DNA of 40,550 bases from positions 1 through 40,550 of the forward strand of contig JAJRUL010000192.1 in NCBI GenBank assembly GCA_024277795.1, given 5' to 3'. The notes under the pieces are model-generated. The model saw only the letters and a list, made by a program, of their open reading frames with translations. It searched no databases and was not told the DNA's origin. The first letter of the stretch is position 1, and every line of letters starts with the position of its first letter. This stretch comes from Candidatus Zixiibacteriota bacterium. Its GTDB lineage: Bacteria > Zixibacteria > MSB-5A5 > GN15 > FEB-12. A program made the translations under genes and the position numbers. This document shows positions 1-8,680 of the stretch, one piece after another.

Positions 1-2181
1 CATGCCGATTCTCGAAACCGACAATAAAGTCGCACCTGTCGGTGTTGCAAAAACACGCTCTGCAGGAGCTATTGTGGCAGCAGCAACATCTCGTTTCCTG
101 TAGAACTCAGACAAGAGCTTAGTAACAGTAATATCATACGGTTTTGAAAGTATCCGAGCAGTCTGAATCCGATAATCGATTTCACTTTGCTCCACAATTT
201 CATGAGACGGAACAAATGATACAGGCAATAATCCTTCCGGCCAGTCCTCAGGTTGTGACATAATAACCAATGATCCGCCATCTCGTACAAATTGTTCTAA
301 TCTATCTTTAGTTCGGACTAAAGAGGGGTAGTGCCTAAATGCGGCATATCCGATTATCAAAACATTATAAGCTGATAGATCACCAGTCAATAACCCTCTG
401 TCGGTTAGTGGTCGAAAACGCGCATCAGTCATACTGAGCATATCTTCCAGCCACCCACTACTGTCAGGCAAGAATCCAATACTCAGTGTATCAGCAATAC
501 GACATGATGCAATCCTGATAAGTCCTGTATCTTTAGCAACCAGCCGATCCTCATAACTCAAAGAGATATATTGCTTATGCAAACCTAGTTCAAGCAGTTT
601 AGATGTTGAAAAACCGATCCTCACTACTTCGTACACTTTATCTTTTTCCAGCGTCAATTCTTGTCTATAAGCACCTGCAAACATTCCTCGGGGAGTTTCA
701 AGATCAAGTTTTACCTTTCCGCTAAAATTCTTCGGTTTTGTAATCACAACTCTCAGAGCAGAGTTGGAAACAACACGATCAACATCAAGTGATGCAGGTG
801 GAGGAACAAAGTAGTATTCCGGTTCAAATCTTACATGCAAATCAGGCGCTATCCAAACTGGCAACGTATGCCGAACTGTTAACGGCATCATGCCGTATTG
901 CAACTCAGCAGTAAAAACAAGAGAATCAGGGTTCTGAGACTCCAAAAAAGTTCGGTCAATATCGACAAAATATTCTTTAACAAGTGATTGGTGTGGAGCA
1001 ACCGAGTGAGTAGATGTATCAAGCGGGACAGCGGAAGTATCCCAATACGGATGGAAATAGACCGATTTCAACTGTACTTCTTTCGGCCCTTCAGCAGATA
1101 ATGATGCCCGAAATTTGATTCTTGGACCATGTGGCGAATCACGACGAATTACCTGACCGTTCCATCGTATCCCCACCGCTCGTAATGCGGCACGTTCTGC
1201 ACGTGCGACCATTCTCTCAATATAGCCTGGGATATCCCATCTCGACTTAAAAGTTGGATCTTTCCTGAACTGATTACTCAGATCATAAATTGCACGGTAC
1301 CCCTCAACAAGACGGTTTACTCTTTCCTTTCCAGTAGTCGTCCGTGAGGCACGAAAACCATCGATGTACTGTCGGGCAAAACGATTAAGTGTTATTTTCT
1401 TTGGCCCCTCAAGAAGTAGACCATCAATAATGCTACCAAGTCGATTGGTAGATATCAAAGAGAGAAAATCTGCGTTCGTACCCTTTTCACCATATGTTCG
1501 TTCAACATAATCTTTTACCAGAATATATTTCCGAAGTTGCGAGAGGTCTTTCGATGTATCAAAAGAGAACTCTCCGAGCAGACGAGGTATTTCTATCTCC
1601 ATGCGCTCGCGATACTGTTCCATCAACTCAGTTGCATTAAAAACAACTGATTGAGTTTTCGATATACTTTGCAGGCTATCTGCCTGATCTGATGACTCAA
1701 AAACTCGCAGAATATTGAACTGCAAAGAGTCCGATGGGGCGATATTGGTCAGAAAATCTTTGATACCGAGAAATAACTGATCATGATTCGCTCCATCAAA
1801 CAGAATGAGGTCAGGTCGACGCAAAGCAAAAAGCTCAGTAGCCAACGAGTCGAGTCGAACAGTTGAAGCTTCAGCAATAAAACAACGCAAAAGATCAATC
1901 TCACGATTATCTAGGCTCTTTCTCTCAACCCGAAAATGTGAACGTTGCTGAACAACGGCAACGTCAACATGGCAACCGTAGCGATCATTCAGATAGTAAA
2001 TCGTCGGCCAATCAATCTTGTCAAGATTATCAGTGAGATACAAGACACGGACATCAGAAAGGCTATAATTAACTAAATCAACCGCATACGCAGGTCGTGG
2101 CAATAACATCACGACCGCAGTCAGGGTGATTACAAACTGACTTATAAGATTGATTCGTCTCAAAAAGGATTTTGATTTCAT
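1..2181 (-). CDS. Large secreted protein, C-terminus beyond window edge
   Basis: An uninterrupted frame of 727 codons runs from an ATG at 2181 to the left edge without a stop, so the C-terminus is missing. The N-terminus has a basic stretch (MKSKSFLRR), a hydrophobic core and an AYA site near residue 33, which is a typical signal peptide, so the protein is probably periplasmic or exported. The middle looks beta-rich (around residues 350-560). From about residue 590 there is a Rossmann-like segment with LSAYNVLIIG and LEQFVRDGGSLVIM, resembling the glutamine-amidotransferase-like domain at the C-terminus of large secreted PIG-L-type deacetylase proteins. No LmbE/PIG-L AHPDDE-type motif is visible in the N-terminal half. 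Function is unknown; the domain comparison is from memory and moderate in confidence. The coding call itself rests on length and signal peptide. Confidence 0.85.
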   Translation of the reverse strand, partial: MKSKSFLRRINLISQFVITLTAVVMLLPRPAYAVDLVNYSLSDVRVLYLTDNLDKIDWPTIYYLNDRYGCHVDVAVVQQRSHFRVERKSLDNREIDLLRCFIAEASTVRLDSLATELFALRRPDLILFDGANHDQLFLGIKDFLTNIAPSDSLQFNILRVFESSDQADSLQSISKTQSVVFNATELMEQYRERMEIEIPRLLGEFSFDTSKDLSQLRKYILVKDYVERTYGEKGTNADFLSLISTNRLGSIIDGLLLEGPKKITLNRFARQYIDGFRASRTTTGKERVNRLVEGYRAIYDLSNQFRKDPTFKSRWDIPGYIERMVARAERAALRAVGIRWNGQVIRRDSPHGPRIKFRASLSAEGPKEVQLKSVYFHPYWDTSAVPLDTSTHSVAPHQSLVKEYFVDIDRTFLESQNPDSLVFTAELQYGMMPLTVRHTLPVWIAPDLHVRFEPEYYFVPPPASLDVDRVVSNSALRVVITKPKNFSGKVKLDLETPRGMFAGAYRQELTLEKDKVYEVVRIGFSTSKLLELGLHKQYISLSYEDRLVAKDTGLIRIASCRIADTLSIGFLPDSSGWLEDMLSMTDARFRPLTDRGLLTGDLSAYNVLIIGYAAFRHYPSLVRTKDRLEQFVRDGGSLVIMSQPEDWPEGLLPVSFVPSHEIVEQSEIDYRIQTARILSKPYDITVTKLLSEFYRKRDVAAATIAPAERVFATPTGATLLSVSRIGM

Positions 2182-2260
2182 TGAAAAAATATAGACCAGA
2201 TTGAATGCTTGTGTCAATTTTGAAATTCTAAAGAATTACAGCCAAAAGCAGTAAAGATTG

Positions 2261-2623
2261 TCAAAGAATTTGCTCATCTTCCACCCGCCAGGCAGGATCA
2301 ACTATGCATAAGAACGAAAGATCAGAATCTCCACTATTTTCTATCGATTGTCTTGAGCCTGCAGGAATCTCAATAACTGTTCCCTCACAAACAGATGATT
2401 GTTCATCATTGATATACATAACACCTGTGCCTGAGAGGATATAGTACACTTCGTTACTTCTTAAAATATGCGGTTGTGATTTTTCACCTTTGTTAACTGT
2501 AGCATAAGCCAATGAATATCGACCATCAAAATCGTAATCTCTGTCAGGATGAAGTAATTCACGTAAATGAGTACCGTCACCAGCCACAAATGGAACACAT
2601 TCACTGAGTTTTCTGATACGCAT
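2261..2623 (-). CDS. Small cupin-domain protein
   Basis: 120 residues forming a single cupin barrel. Motif 1 is recognisable as PHILRSNEVYYILSGTG and motif 2 as EGTVIEIPAGSRQSIENSG, ending FLCIVDPAWR. In the classical HxH...E / H metal set the second and last histidines are replaced (L and Q), so metal binding may be partial or absent; I believe this pattern is usual in the FLCIVDPAW subgroup. The first possible codon of the frame is at 2650, but the nine extra residues would be encoded inside the terminator hairpin of the upstream etfB, so the ATG at 2623 is preferred. No strong ribosome site is visible. Ligand or reaction cannot be told from sequence. Confidence 0.75.
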   Translation of the reverse strand: MRIRKLSECVPFVAGDGTHLRELLHPDRDYDFDGRYSLAYATVNKGEKSQPHILRSNEVYYILSGTGVMYINDEQSSVCEGTVIEIPAGSRQSIENSGDSDLSFLCIVDPAWRVEDEQIL

Positions 2624-2630
2624 ATATCGA

Positions 2631-2661
2631 TAAAACAACAGCCCGACCAAGATCGGGCTGT
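2631..2661 (-). terminator. Rho-independent terminator after etfB
   Basis: Positions 2638-2646 (ACAGCCCGA) and 2653-2661 (TCGGGCTGT) form a perfect 9-bp GC-rich stem with a 6-base loop. On the minus strand the stem is followed by TGTTTTA. It begins 8 bases after the etfB stop codon, so it should end the etfB transcript before the cupin gene. Confidence 0.85.
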
Positions 2662-2668
2662 CAATCGC

Positions 2669-3454
2669 TTAGATTATCTGATTTTCTCGGAGCTTGGTGA
2701 AAAGCTTATCAGCAATTTCCTCTGGAGTTTCTCCCTCAATCATCTCTCCCTTAGGACGAGGTGGGGGAGGGGAAACCTTTGTTGTCGAGGTATTCGAATT
2801 GCTCCCGACAGTTGATAAGTCAATTTCTAAATCAGCTGAGGACCAGCGAGTAATCTCTTTCTTTTTCGCAGCCATCTTCCCTTTCAAAGAAGGAAGGCGC
2901 GGTTCATTGATCTCTTTTACCACCGAAATTACTGCGGGTAACTGAAGGGAGACAACATCATAACCTTCTTCAGTTGTCCGTTCAACAGTAGCTTTGTTGT
3001 CATCAACCGATTCAATCTTCTTTACAAACATAGCTTGTGGCAAGTCCAGATTTGCCGCCACAGCACCCGGAACTTGAGCAGAATCTGAATCTATCGCTTG
3101 TTTTCCTGCTATGACTAGGTCATACTCACCTAATTTCTTTAGACCTGCGGAGAGAATTTTCCCTGTCGCTTGAGGATCAGAGTCGACAAAAGCATCATCG
3201 GACAGTAAATATGCAGAATCAACGCCAAGAGCAAGACAGCTTCTCAACGCTGACTCTGTTCTCTCAGTTCCAACAGACATAACAGAACAGGTCCCCCCAT
3301 ATTTTTCCTTGAGCCTGAGACCTTCTTCGACTGCATATTCATCGAACGGATTAACGGTACCAGGACCTTGTGGCAAGACCACTTTTCCGGCAGTTTCATC
3401 GACATTTATCAAGGCTATTTCTGGCACTTGTTTGACCAAAACTACTATATTCAT
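2669..3454 (-). CDS. etfB: Electron transfer flavoprotein beta subunit
   Basis: 261 residues, the usual size for EtfB/FixA. It starts MNIVVLVKQVPE and carries the family patterns TVNPFDEYAVEEGLRLKE, DLVIAGKQAIDSDSAQVPG and LPAVISVVKEINEPRLPSLKG. EtfB pairs with EtfA to carry electrons from acyl-CoA and other flavin dehydrogenases to the quinone pool via ETF-quinone oxidoreductase. The start is supported by GGAG about nine bases upstream of the ATG at 3454. The gene has its own promoter (3499-3527) and terminator, and etfA is not next to it, which is unusual because the two are normally adjacent. A proline-rich stretch near residue 225 precedes the C-terminal tail. Confidence 0.95.
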   Translation of the reverse strand: MNIVVLVKQVPEIALINVDETAGKVVLPQGPGTVNPFDEYAVEEGLRLKEKYGGTCSVMSVGTERTESALRSCLALGVDSAYLLSDDAFVDSDPQATGKILSAGLKKLGEYDLVIAGKQAIDSDSAQVPGAVAANLDLPQAMFVKKIESVDDNKATVERTTEEGYDVVSLQLPAVISVVKEINEPRLPSLKGKMAAKKKEITRWSSADLEIDLSTVGSNSNTSTTKVSPPPPRPKGEMIEGETPEEIADKLFTKLRENQII

Positions 3455-3498
3455 ACCTACTCCAAGAGACTATTTGTTGCAGACTTTCTTTAGTGAGA

Positions 3499-3527
3499 AA
3501 TATTGGCAAGGAGATCGAACTTGTCAA
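3499..3527 (-). promoter_or_regulatory. Sigma-70-type promoter for etfB
   Basis: On the minus strand TTGACA (3527-3522) is followed after 17 bases by AATATT (3504-3499), a perfect -35 and a 4/6 -10. It lies about 45 bases upstream of the etfB start, in the 184-base gap after rnc. Confidence 0.6.
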
Positions 3528-3638
3528 CACACTTTGTGTCTTTTACAGCACTTAACGCTTTCTTCATAGGCACATGAGTGATGCTTTGCTGAGCTATTGA
3601 ATCAAATCAGCTAAAGTAATTAAAATGCGCTATAGTTA

Positions 3639-4451
3639 TTATGACTCAGTTGAAGGATCATGTGCAGAATGATCTGCTTTTGTCTTCTTGCCAGACCCAT
3701 TCTGTCGCTCGGTTTTATACCATGTGACTGCTTCGGCGGCGGCTTTCTGTTCTGCCTCCTTCTTCGAATGCCCCTCCCCCGATCCTACTTTGTCTCCATT
3801 GATATAAACATAAACAGTGAAAACTTTGTCATGGTCAGGCCCTTCTTCAGAGACAACATCATATTTTGGCATTCCCTGATCATTTGCTTGCATCAGCTCA
3901 AGCAATTCCCCTTTATAATTATGACGTGATGTATCTGAAAGCAAAGCCTCTTTTCTCGTGTAAATGAGCCTAAGAACAACATCACGCGCTGGCTCATATC
4001 CCCCATCGAGAAAAACTGCGCCGATAATTGATTCAAATGCGTCAGACACAATGGAAGGACGAGTCCTTCCACCAGAACGTTCTTCTTCAGGTGCGAGTAA
4101 GATATGCTCATTGAACCCAACTGCCATTGCAACTTCAGCCAACGAAGGTTCAGAAACAAGCATTGCTCTTGTTTTAGTCATCACCCCCTCACGTGAACGT
4201 GGGTGATCCCTGAAAAGTTGATCGGCGATCGCCATCCCTAAGACAGAATCTCCAAGAAACTCCATCCGTTCATTTGATTTCAGGTGATCTTCGTGTGAGT
4301 TTGAATATGACCTATGAGTCAGGGCTAGTAGTAACAATGAGCTATCTCGAAAAGTATACCCGATCTGCTCTTCAACCGCTTCTATTTTTGCAGAAAACTG
4401 GTCTTGTTTATCCTTAAATAAAAACGCTTTGAGACTATCTAGTATTCCCAT
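3639..4451 (-). CDS. rnc: Ribonuclease III
   Basis: 270 residues. The RNase III signature NERMEFLGDSVLG lies near residues 60-72 and the second acidic cluster around SDAFESIIGAVFLDGG, giving the Mg2+-binding catalytic residues. A double-stranded RNA-binding domain follows (about 178-245, ending GEGHSKKEAEQKAAAEA), then a short hydrophilic Lys/Ser-rich tail. It cleaves double-stranded RNA in rRNA and mRNA processing. The ATG at 4451 directly follows the TAG stop of fabF with no gap, so it is the last gene of the fatty-acid operon, an arrangement common in many bacteria. Confidence 0.97.
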   Translation of the reverse strand: MGILDSLKAFLFKDKQDQFSAKIEAVEEQIGYTFRDSSLLLLALTHRSYSNSHEDHLKSNERMEFLGDSVLGMAIADQLFRDHPRSREGVMTKTRAMLVSEPSLAEVAMAVGFNEHILLAPEEERSGGRTRPSIVSDAFESIIGAVFLDGGYEPARDVVLRLIYTRKEALLSDTSRHNYKGELLELMQANDQGMPKYDVVSEEGPDHDKVFTVYVYINGDKVGSGEGHSKKEAEQKAAAEAVTWYKTERQNGSGKKTKADHSAHDPSTES

Positions 4452-5699
4452 CTAAACAGAGCCGTTTACTTTACCCGCCACTAGTGAAACGTTATGACCT
4501 CCGAAACCAAATGAATTTGAGATCGCATAGTTGACATCACATTTCCGACTGTCACCTGAGACATAATCCAGATCACAGTCAGGGTCCTGATTGTCCAAGT
4601 TCGCCGTACGGTGTACTAATCCTTCATGGATCGATTTCAGTGTGACAAGCATCTCAACTGCACCTGCGGCACCCAATAAGTGCCCAGTCATCGATTTGGT
4701 CGAGTTAATTGGAATCTGATGCGCTCTTTCTCCGAGAACATCCTTAATAGCCAAAGTCTCAGCAACATCTCCGAGTGATGTTGATGTGCCATGAGTATTG
4801 ACATAATCAATCTGTTCAGGTCGAAGACCAGCTTCCTTCAAAGCGTTTTTCATCGCTCTTTTTGCACCGTGTCCTTCGGGGTGGGGCGCGGTCATGTGAT
4901 AAGCATCGGCTGTCATCCCTGCACCATAAATCTGCCCATAGATTTTCGCACCACGTGCTTTGGCATGCTCAAGTTCTTCAATAACCAACATGCCTGAACC
5001 TTCCCCCATGACAAAACCATCACGATCAATATCAAAAGGTCGTGATGCTCTTTCGGGTTCATCATTTCTTGTAGAAAGAGCTTTAGCCTGACAAAAACCA
5101 GCAACCGATGTTGGAGTAATAGTTGCTTCAGCTCCACCGCCGAGAATAATATCTGCCTCGCCACGTTGTATTGTATGAAATGCATCAGAAATAGCGTGCG
5201 ATGATGACGCACACGCCGAGACAGTTGCATAATTTGGTCCTCTGAAACCAAATCGTATCGACACCAGACCGGCACACATGTCGATAATCATCATAGGAAT
5301 AAAAAATGGGGAGACACGACCCGGTCCTGATTTCTCAAGAACAGCATGTTGCTTTTCAAAAGTAGAAATTCCGCCAATACCGGAACCGATAATGACCCCA
5401 CAACGATCCAAATCGACAGTATTAAGATCAAGCTTGCTATCTTCAATAGCCTGGAAAGAGGCCGCCATAGCGTACTGCGCCGAAAGATCCATACGACGCA
5501 TTTCCTTTTTCTCCATATATTTGGTACCATCAAAATCTTTGACCTCAGCCGCAATTTTAGCTGGATATTCCGAGATGTCAAACCGAGTGAGCGGTCCAAC
5601 ACCTGACTTTCCATCCAAAAGACCAGACCAAAGATCATCAACAGTATTACCAAGAGGACTGACCGCCCCTAAGCCGGTAACAACAACTTGCCGGTTCAT
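4452..5699 (-). CDS. fabF: Beta-ketoacyl-ACP synthase II
   Basis: 415 residues, standard KAS II length. The catalytic Cys is at about residue 163 in SACASSSHA, and the two active-site histidines lie in NTHGTSTSLGD and KSMTGHLLGAAGA. It condenses malonyl-ACP with growing acyl-ACP in the cytosolic type II fatty acid cycle and typically controls chain length and unsaturated chain elongation. It lies between acpP and rnc. The stop is TAG immediately abutting the rnc ATG, showing that TAG works as an ordinary stop in this genome. Confidence 0.97.
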   Translation of the reverse strand: MNRQVVVTGLGAVSPLGNTVDDLWSGLLDGKSGVGPLTRFDISEYPAKIAAEVKDFDGTKYMEKKEMRRMDLSAQYAMAASFQAIEDSKLDLNTVDLDRCGVIIGSGIGGISTFEKQHAVLEKSGPGRVSPFFIPMMIIDMCAGLVSIRFGFRGPNYATVSACASSSHAISDAFHTIQRGEADIILGGGAEATITPTSVAGFCQAKALSTRNDEPERASRPFDIDRDGFVMGEGSGMLVIEELEHAKARGAKIYGQIYGAGMTADAYHMTAPHPEGHGAKRAMKNALKEAGLRPEQIDYVNTHGTSTSLGDVAETLAIKDVLGERAHQIPINSTKSMTGHLLGAAGAVEMLVTLKSIHEGLVHRTANLDNQDPDCDLDYVSGDSRKCDVNYAISNSFGFGGHNVSLVAGKVNGSV

Positions 5700-5732
5700 A
5701 AATTTGTTTCTGTGTTAAAAGGTCAAGACCAG

Positions 5733-5972
5733 TTAAGCATCTGCCTGATGAGTATTGATATAATTTATAGCATCACCAACAGAGCCAATTTTTTCAGCAT
5801 CTTCATCAGGAATTTCAATCTTAAATTCCTCTTCGAGAGCCATTACCAATTCAACCGTATCAAGTGAATCGGCACCAAGGTCATCAACAAATTTTGCACT
5901 TTCAGTTACTTGACCTTCTTCAACACCAAGTTGCTCGATAATTATTTCTTTAACTTTTGCTTCTACAGACAT
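5733..5972 (-). CDS. acpP: Acyl carrier protein
   Basis: 79 residues, acidic, with the phosphopantetheine attachment serine at about residue 36 in [12 protein letters not shown]. It carries acyl chains between the Fab enzymes. The ribosome site is strong (GAGGAG, seven bases before the ATG), as expected for an abundant protein. It sits between fabG and fabF. Confidence 0.98.
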   Translation of the reverse strand: MSVEAKVKEIIIEQLGVEEGQVTESAKFVDDLGADSLDTVELVMALEEEFKIEIPDEDAEKIGSVGDAINYINTHQADA

Positions 5973-6003
5973 TTTTCCACTCCTCTTATCAGTGTTTTCT
6001 TAT

Positions 6004-6738
6004 TTACGCAATTGTTAACCCACCATCAACAGACAATACTTGTCCAGTGATGTACGATGCGGCATCAGAGGCCAAAAAGAGTACCGCCGATGCAACATCA
6101 TCAGGAGATCCCGCACGTTTTAATATGATCCTTTGAAGAAAAGCATCACGTGCAGAATCACTGAGGGTATGGGTCATTTCAGTTTCTATAAATCCTGGTG
6201 CGACCGCATTAACTGTCACACCACGAGTTGCCAATTCCTTTGCTACAGACTTTGTCAATCCAATCAACCCTGCTTTTGAAGCAGAGTAATTAACCTGACC
6301 TGCATTTCCGGTAATACCGACGATTGAACTGATATTCACAATGCTTCCACTGCGTTGTTTCATCAGGATTCTTGCCGCCGATTTTGAGACAAGAAACGCG
6401 CCTTTCAAATTGATGTCAAGTACCAGGTCCCAGTCTTTTTCATCCATCCTGATCATCAAGGTATCTCTGGTTATTCCCGCATTGTTGACAACAACATCAA
6501 CACGACCGAATTTCTCGATTGTTTTGGCAAATAGTCCGTCTACTTGATCAGCCTGAGTCACATTTGCGGCAACTCCAAGTGCAGGAGTGTCAAACTCACC
6601 TGCAACTTTATCGACTATTTCTTGATCAAGATCTGAGATCACAATATTCGCCCCCTGTTCGGCAAATCTCTTTGCTATAGTAAGGCCAATACCACGAGCA
6701 GACCCCGTAATAATTGCTGTTTTACCGGTAAAATCCAT
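6004..6738 (-). CDS. fabG: 3-oxoacyl-ACP reductase
   Basis: 244 residues from the ATG at 6738, which is preferred over the in-frame codon at 6768 because AAGGA lies about ten bases upstream and 244 is the usual FabG length; the earlier start would overlap fabD. It is a short-chain dehydrogenase with the nucleotide motif TGSARGIG near residue 10, VNNAG, the catalytic Ser in NISSIVG and the YSASK catalytic pair. It performs the NADPH-dependent reduction of 3-ketoacyl-ACP. It is between fabD and acpP. Confidence 0.96.
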   Translation of the reverse strand: MDFTGKTAIITGSARGIGLTIAKRFAEQGANIVISDLDQEIVDKVAGEFDTPALGVAANVTQADQVDGLFAKTIEKFGRVDVVVNNAGITRDTLMIRMDEKDWDLVLDINLKGAFLVSKSAARILMKQRSGSIVNISSIVGITGNAGQVNYSASKAGLIGLTKSVAKELATRGVTVNAVAPGFIETEMTHTLSDSARDAFLQRIILKRAGSPDDVASAVLFLASDAASYITGQVLSVDGGLTIA

Positions 6739-6754
6739 TTTTATTTTTCCTTGT

Positions 6755-7687
6755 TTAGACCGTTGCACTCAAGAGCGCTTCAATATTAGCCAAACTGTCA
6801 AGGCAGGTCGACTTCTCAGGTCTCATTTCTCGTTTTGCCAGTCCCGTCAATACTTTCCCTGGGCCAATTTCGTACAAAGTCGTAACCCCTGCATCTTTCA
6901 GGTACGCCATAGTTTGAGCCCAACGTACAGGAGAGGTTATCTGTCTCACGAGCAGGTCTCCCACCTCAGAAGAATCTGCAATGGTTTCAGCGGTTACATT
7001 CGCAATCACATCTGTTGACATAGGTCCGAACTCCAACCCTTCAAGATAGCGACTCATGCCATCACGTGCAGAATCCATCAACGGGGAATGAAATGCCCCC
7101 CCAACCTCAAGCAACATTGCTCTCTTTGCTCCTGCCTCTTTAGACAGCTCAACAGCTTTCTCAACAGCTGATAATTCGCCTGAGATTGCAATTTGAATAG
7201 ATGAATTATAGTTAGCGGCAACTACCACTCCACTTTTGGAAGCATCAGCACAAACAGCTTCGAGCTTATCTGCCTGTAATCCCATAACAGCGGCCATCGT
7301 ACCTGGCTGTCTTTGGCATGCTTCCTCCATGAGTGAAGCACGCTTGACAACAGCTCTAATAGCATCTTTGAATGAAATTGTACCTGAGACTGCCAGAGCA
7401 CCATACTCACCAAGTGAGTGGCCTGCTGTATAATCAAAATCAGGAACCGAGTCACCTAACATAGTCAAAACAGACAAAGAATGAAGCAAGATCGCTGGTT
7501 GGGTAAATCGGGTCTGCTTCAGTTGTTCGGCTGGCCCTTCAAAGGATAGTTTCGCAATATCAAACTGCATCTCATCTGAAGCAAATGTATATAATTCGCG
7601 AACATCTGCTGATGCATCATAGAGGTCTTTGCCCATTCCAACATATTGTGAGGCTTGACCAGGAAAAAGTAGTGCTGTTTTACTCAT
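6755..7687 (-). CDS. fabD: Malonyl-CoA:ACP transacylase
   Basis: 310 residues. The N-terminal FPGQASQYVGMG loop and the nucleophile motif GHSLGEYGAL (Ser about residue 91) are clear, with the catalytic His in GGAFHSPLM. It loads malonyl groups onto ACP. It starts three bases after the fabH stop, indicating one transcript and probable translational coupling. Confidence 0.97.
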   Translation of the reverse strand: MSKTALLFPGQASQYVGMGKDLYDASADVRELYTFASDEMQFDIAKLSFEGPAEQLKQTRFTQPAILLHSLSVLTMLGDSVPDFDYTAGHSLGEYGALAVSGTISFKDAIRAVVKRASLMEEACQRQPGTMAAVMGLQADKLEAVCADASKSGVVVAANYNSSIQIAISGELSAVEKAVELSKEAGAKRAMLLEVGGAFHSPLMDSARDGMSRYLEGLEFGPMSTDVIANVTAETIADSSEVGDLLVRQITSPVRWAQTMAYLKDAGVTTLYEIGPGKVLTGLAKREMRPEKSTCLDSLANIEALLSATV

Positions 7688-7690
7688 ATT

Positions 7691-8680
7691 TTACCATCTC
7701 AACAAAGCGGCTCCCGTTGTTAAACCACCTCCAAAAGCAACCATCAGGACGTAATCACCCTTATGAAGCAACCCTTCATGATTTGCTTCATCAAGTGCTA
7801 ACGGTACAGATGCCGCCGAAGTGTTTCCATACTTCTCAATGTTGAGAAAAACTTTCTTTTTATCAATCTTAAGTCGTTTAACAATCGCATCAATAATTCG
7901 TATATTTGCTTGATGCGGTACAACCAAGGAAACATCATCCGCAGTAATACCCGCATCCTCAAGTACTTTTATGCTCGCTTTCGTCATTTCACGAACGGCA
8001 ACTTTGAAAATATCTGAACCATTCATGTATATCTTATCAGAGCCATCTCCCTTAACACCGTATTCACTCGGTTTGGCACAGGCTCCAGCCTCAACTGTCA
8101 ACCAACTCCATAATCTTCCATCTGATTTCAAATAAGTCGAGACCACTCCATTACCATCAGTCTCAGCAGTAATCAATGTAGCACCTGCACCATCACCAAA
8201 GAGTATACAAGTACCTCGATCAGTATAGTCCGTAATTGAAGTCAGATATTCTACTCCGACAACAAGTATGTTCTTATACATCCCTGACTCGATAAACGAT
8301 CTTGCAATTGAAAGACCGTTGATATACCCTGCACAAGCGGCGACAACATCAAGGGCAGCCGCGTTATTCGCACCTAGTTTATTCTGCACGATACATGCTT
8401 GAGAAGGCAACCTATAATCGGGGGTTACTGTAGCTGTGATCAGAATATCAACATCATCCACTGATACACCAGCATTATCAAGAGCCTTTTGGCATGCAAT
8501 GACAGCCATATCCGAGCCAACCATACCGTTTTCACATACACGTCGTTCTTTAATTCCAGTCCGACTAACGATCCATTCGTCAGACGTATCGACCATCTTC
8601 TCTAAATCAGCGTTGGTCAGTCGTCGAGGTGGAGCAAACGACCCCGTCCCGACAATCCTGGCCCTTATTGTTTGACCCAT
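7691..8680 (-). CDS. fabH: Beta-ketoacyl-ACP synthase III
   Basis: 329 residues from the ATG at 8680, where the family sequence begins (ARIVGTGSFAPP); a start at 8713 would add 11 residues without family support. The catalytic Cys is at about residue 116 in VAACAGYI, the His in VPHQANIRI and the Asn in YGNTSAASVP. It starts fatty acid synthesis by condensing acetyl- or other acyl-CoA with malonyl-ACP. Its first 74 bases overlap the 3' end of plsX in another frame. Confidence 0.96.
   Translation of the reverse strand: MGQTIRARIVGTGSFAPPRRLTNADLEKMVDTSDEWIVSRTGIKERRVCENGMVGSDMAVIACQKALDNAGVSVDDVDILITATVTPDYRLPSQACIVQNKLGANNAAALDVVAACAGYINGLSIARSFIESGMYKNILVVGVEYLTSITDYTDRGTCILFGDGAGATLITAETDGNGVVSTYLKSDGRLWSWLTVEAGACAKPSEYGVKGDGSDKIYMNGSDIFKVAVREMTKASIKVLEDAGITADDVSLVVPHQANIRIIDAIVKRLKIDKKKVFLNIEKYGNTSAASVPLALDEANHEGLLHKGDYVLMVAFGGGLTTGAALLRW

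Noticed and set aside
69-290. Short minus-strand frame of 73 residues
   Set aside because: It lies inside the long secreted-protein frame (1-2181) in another phase and has no family resemblance.
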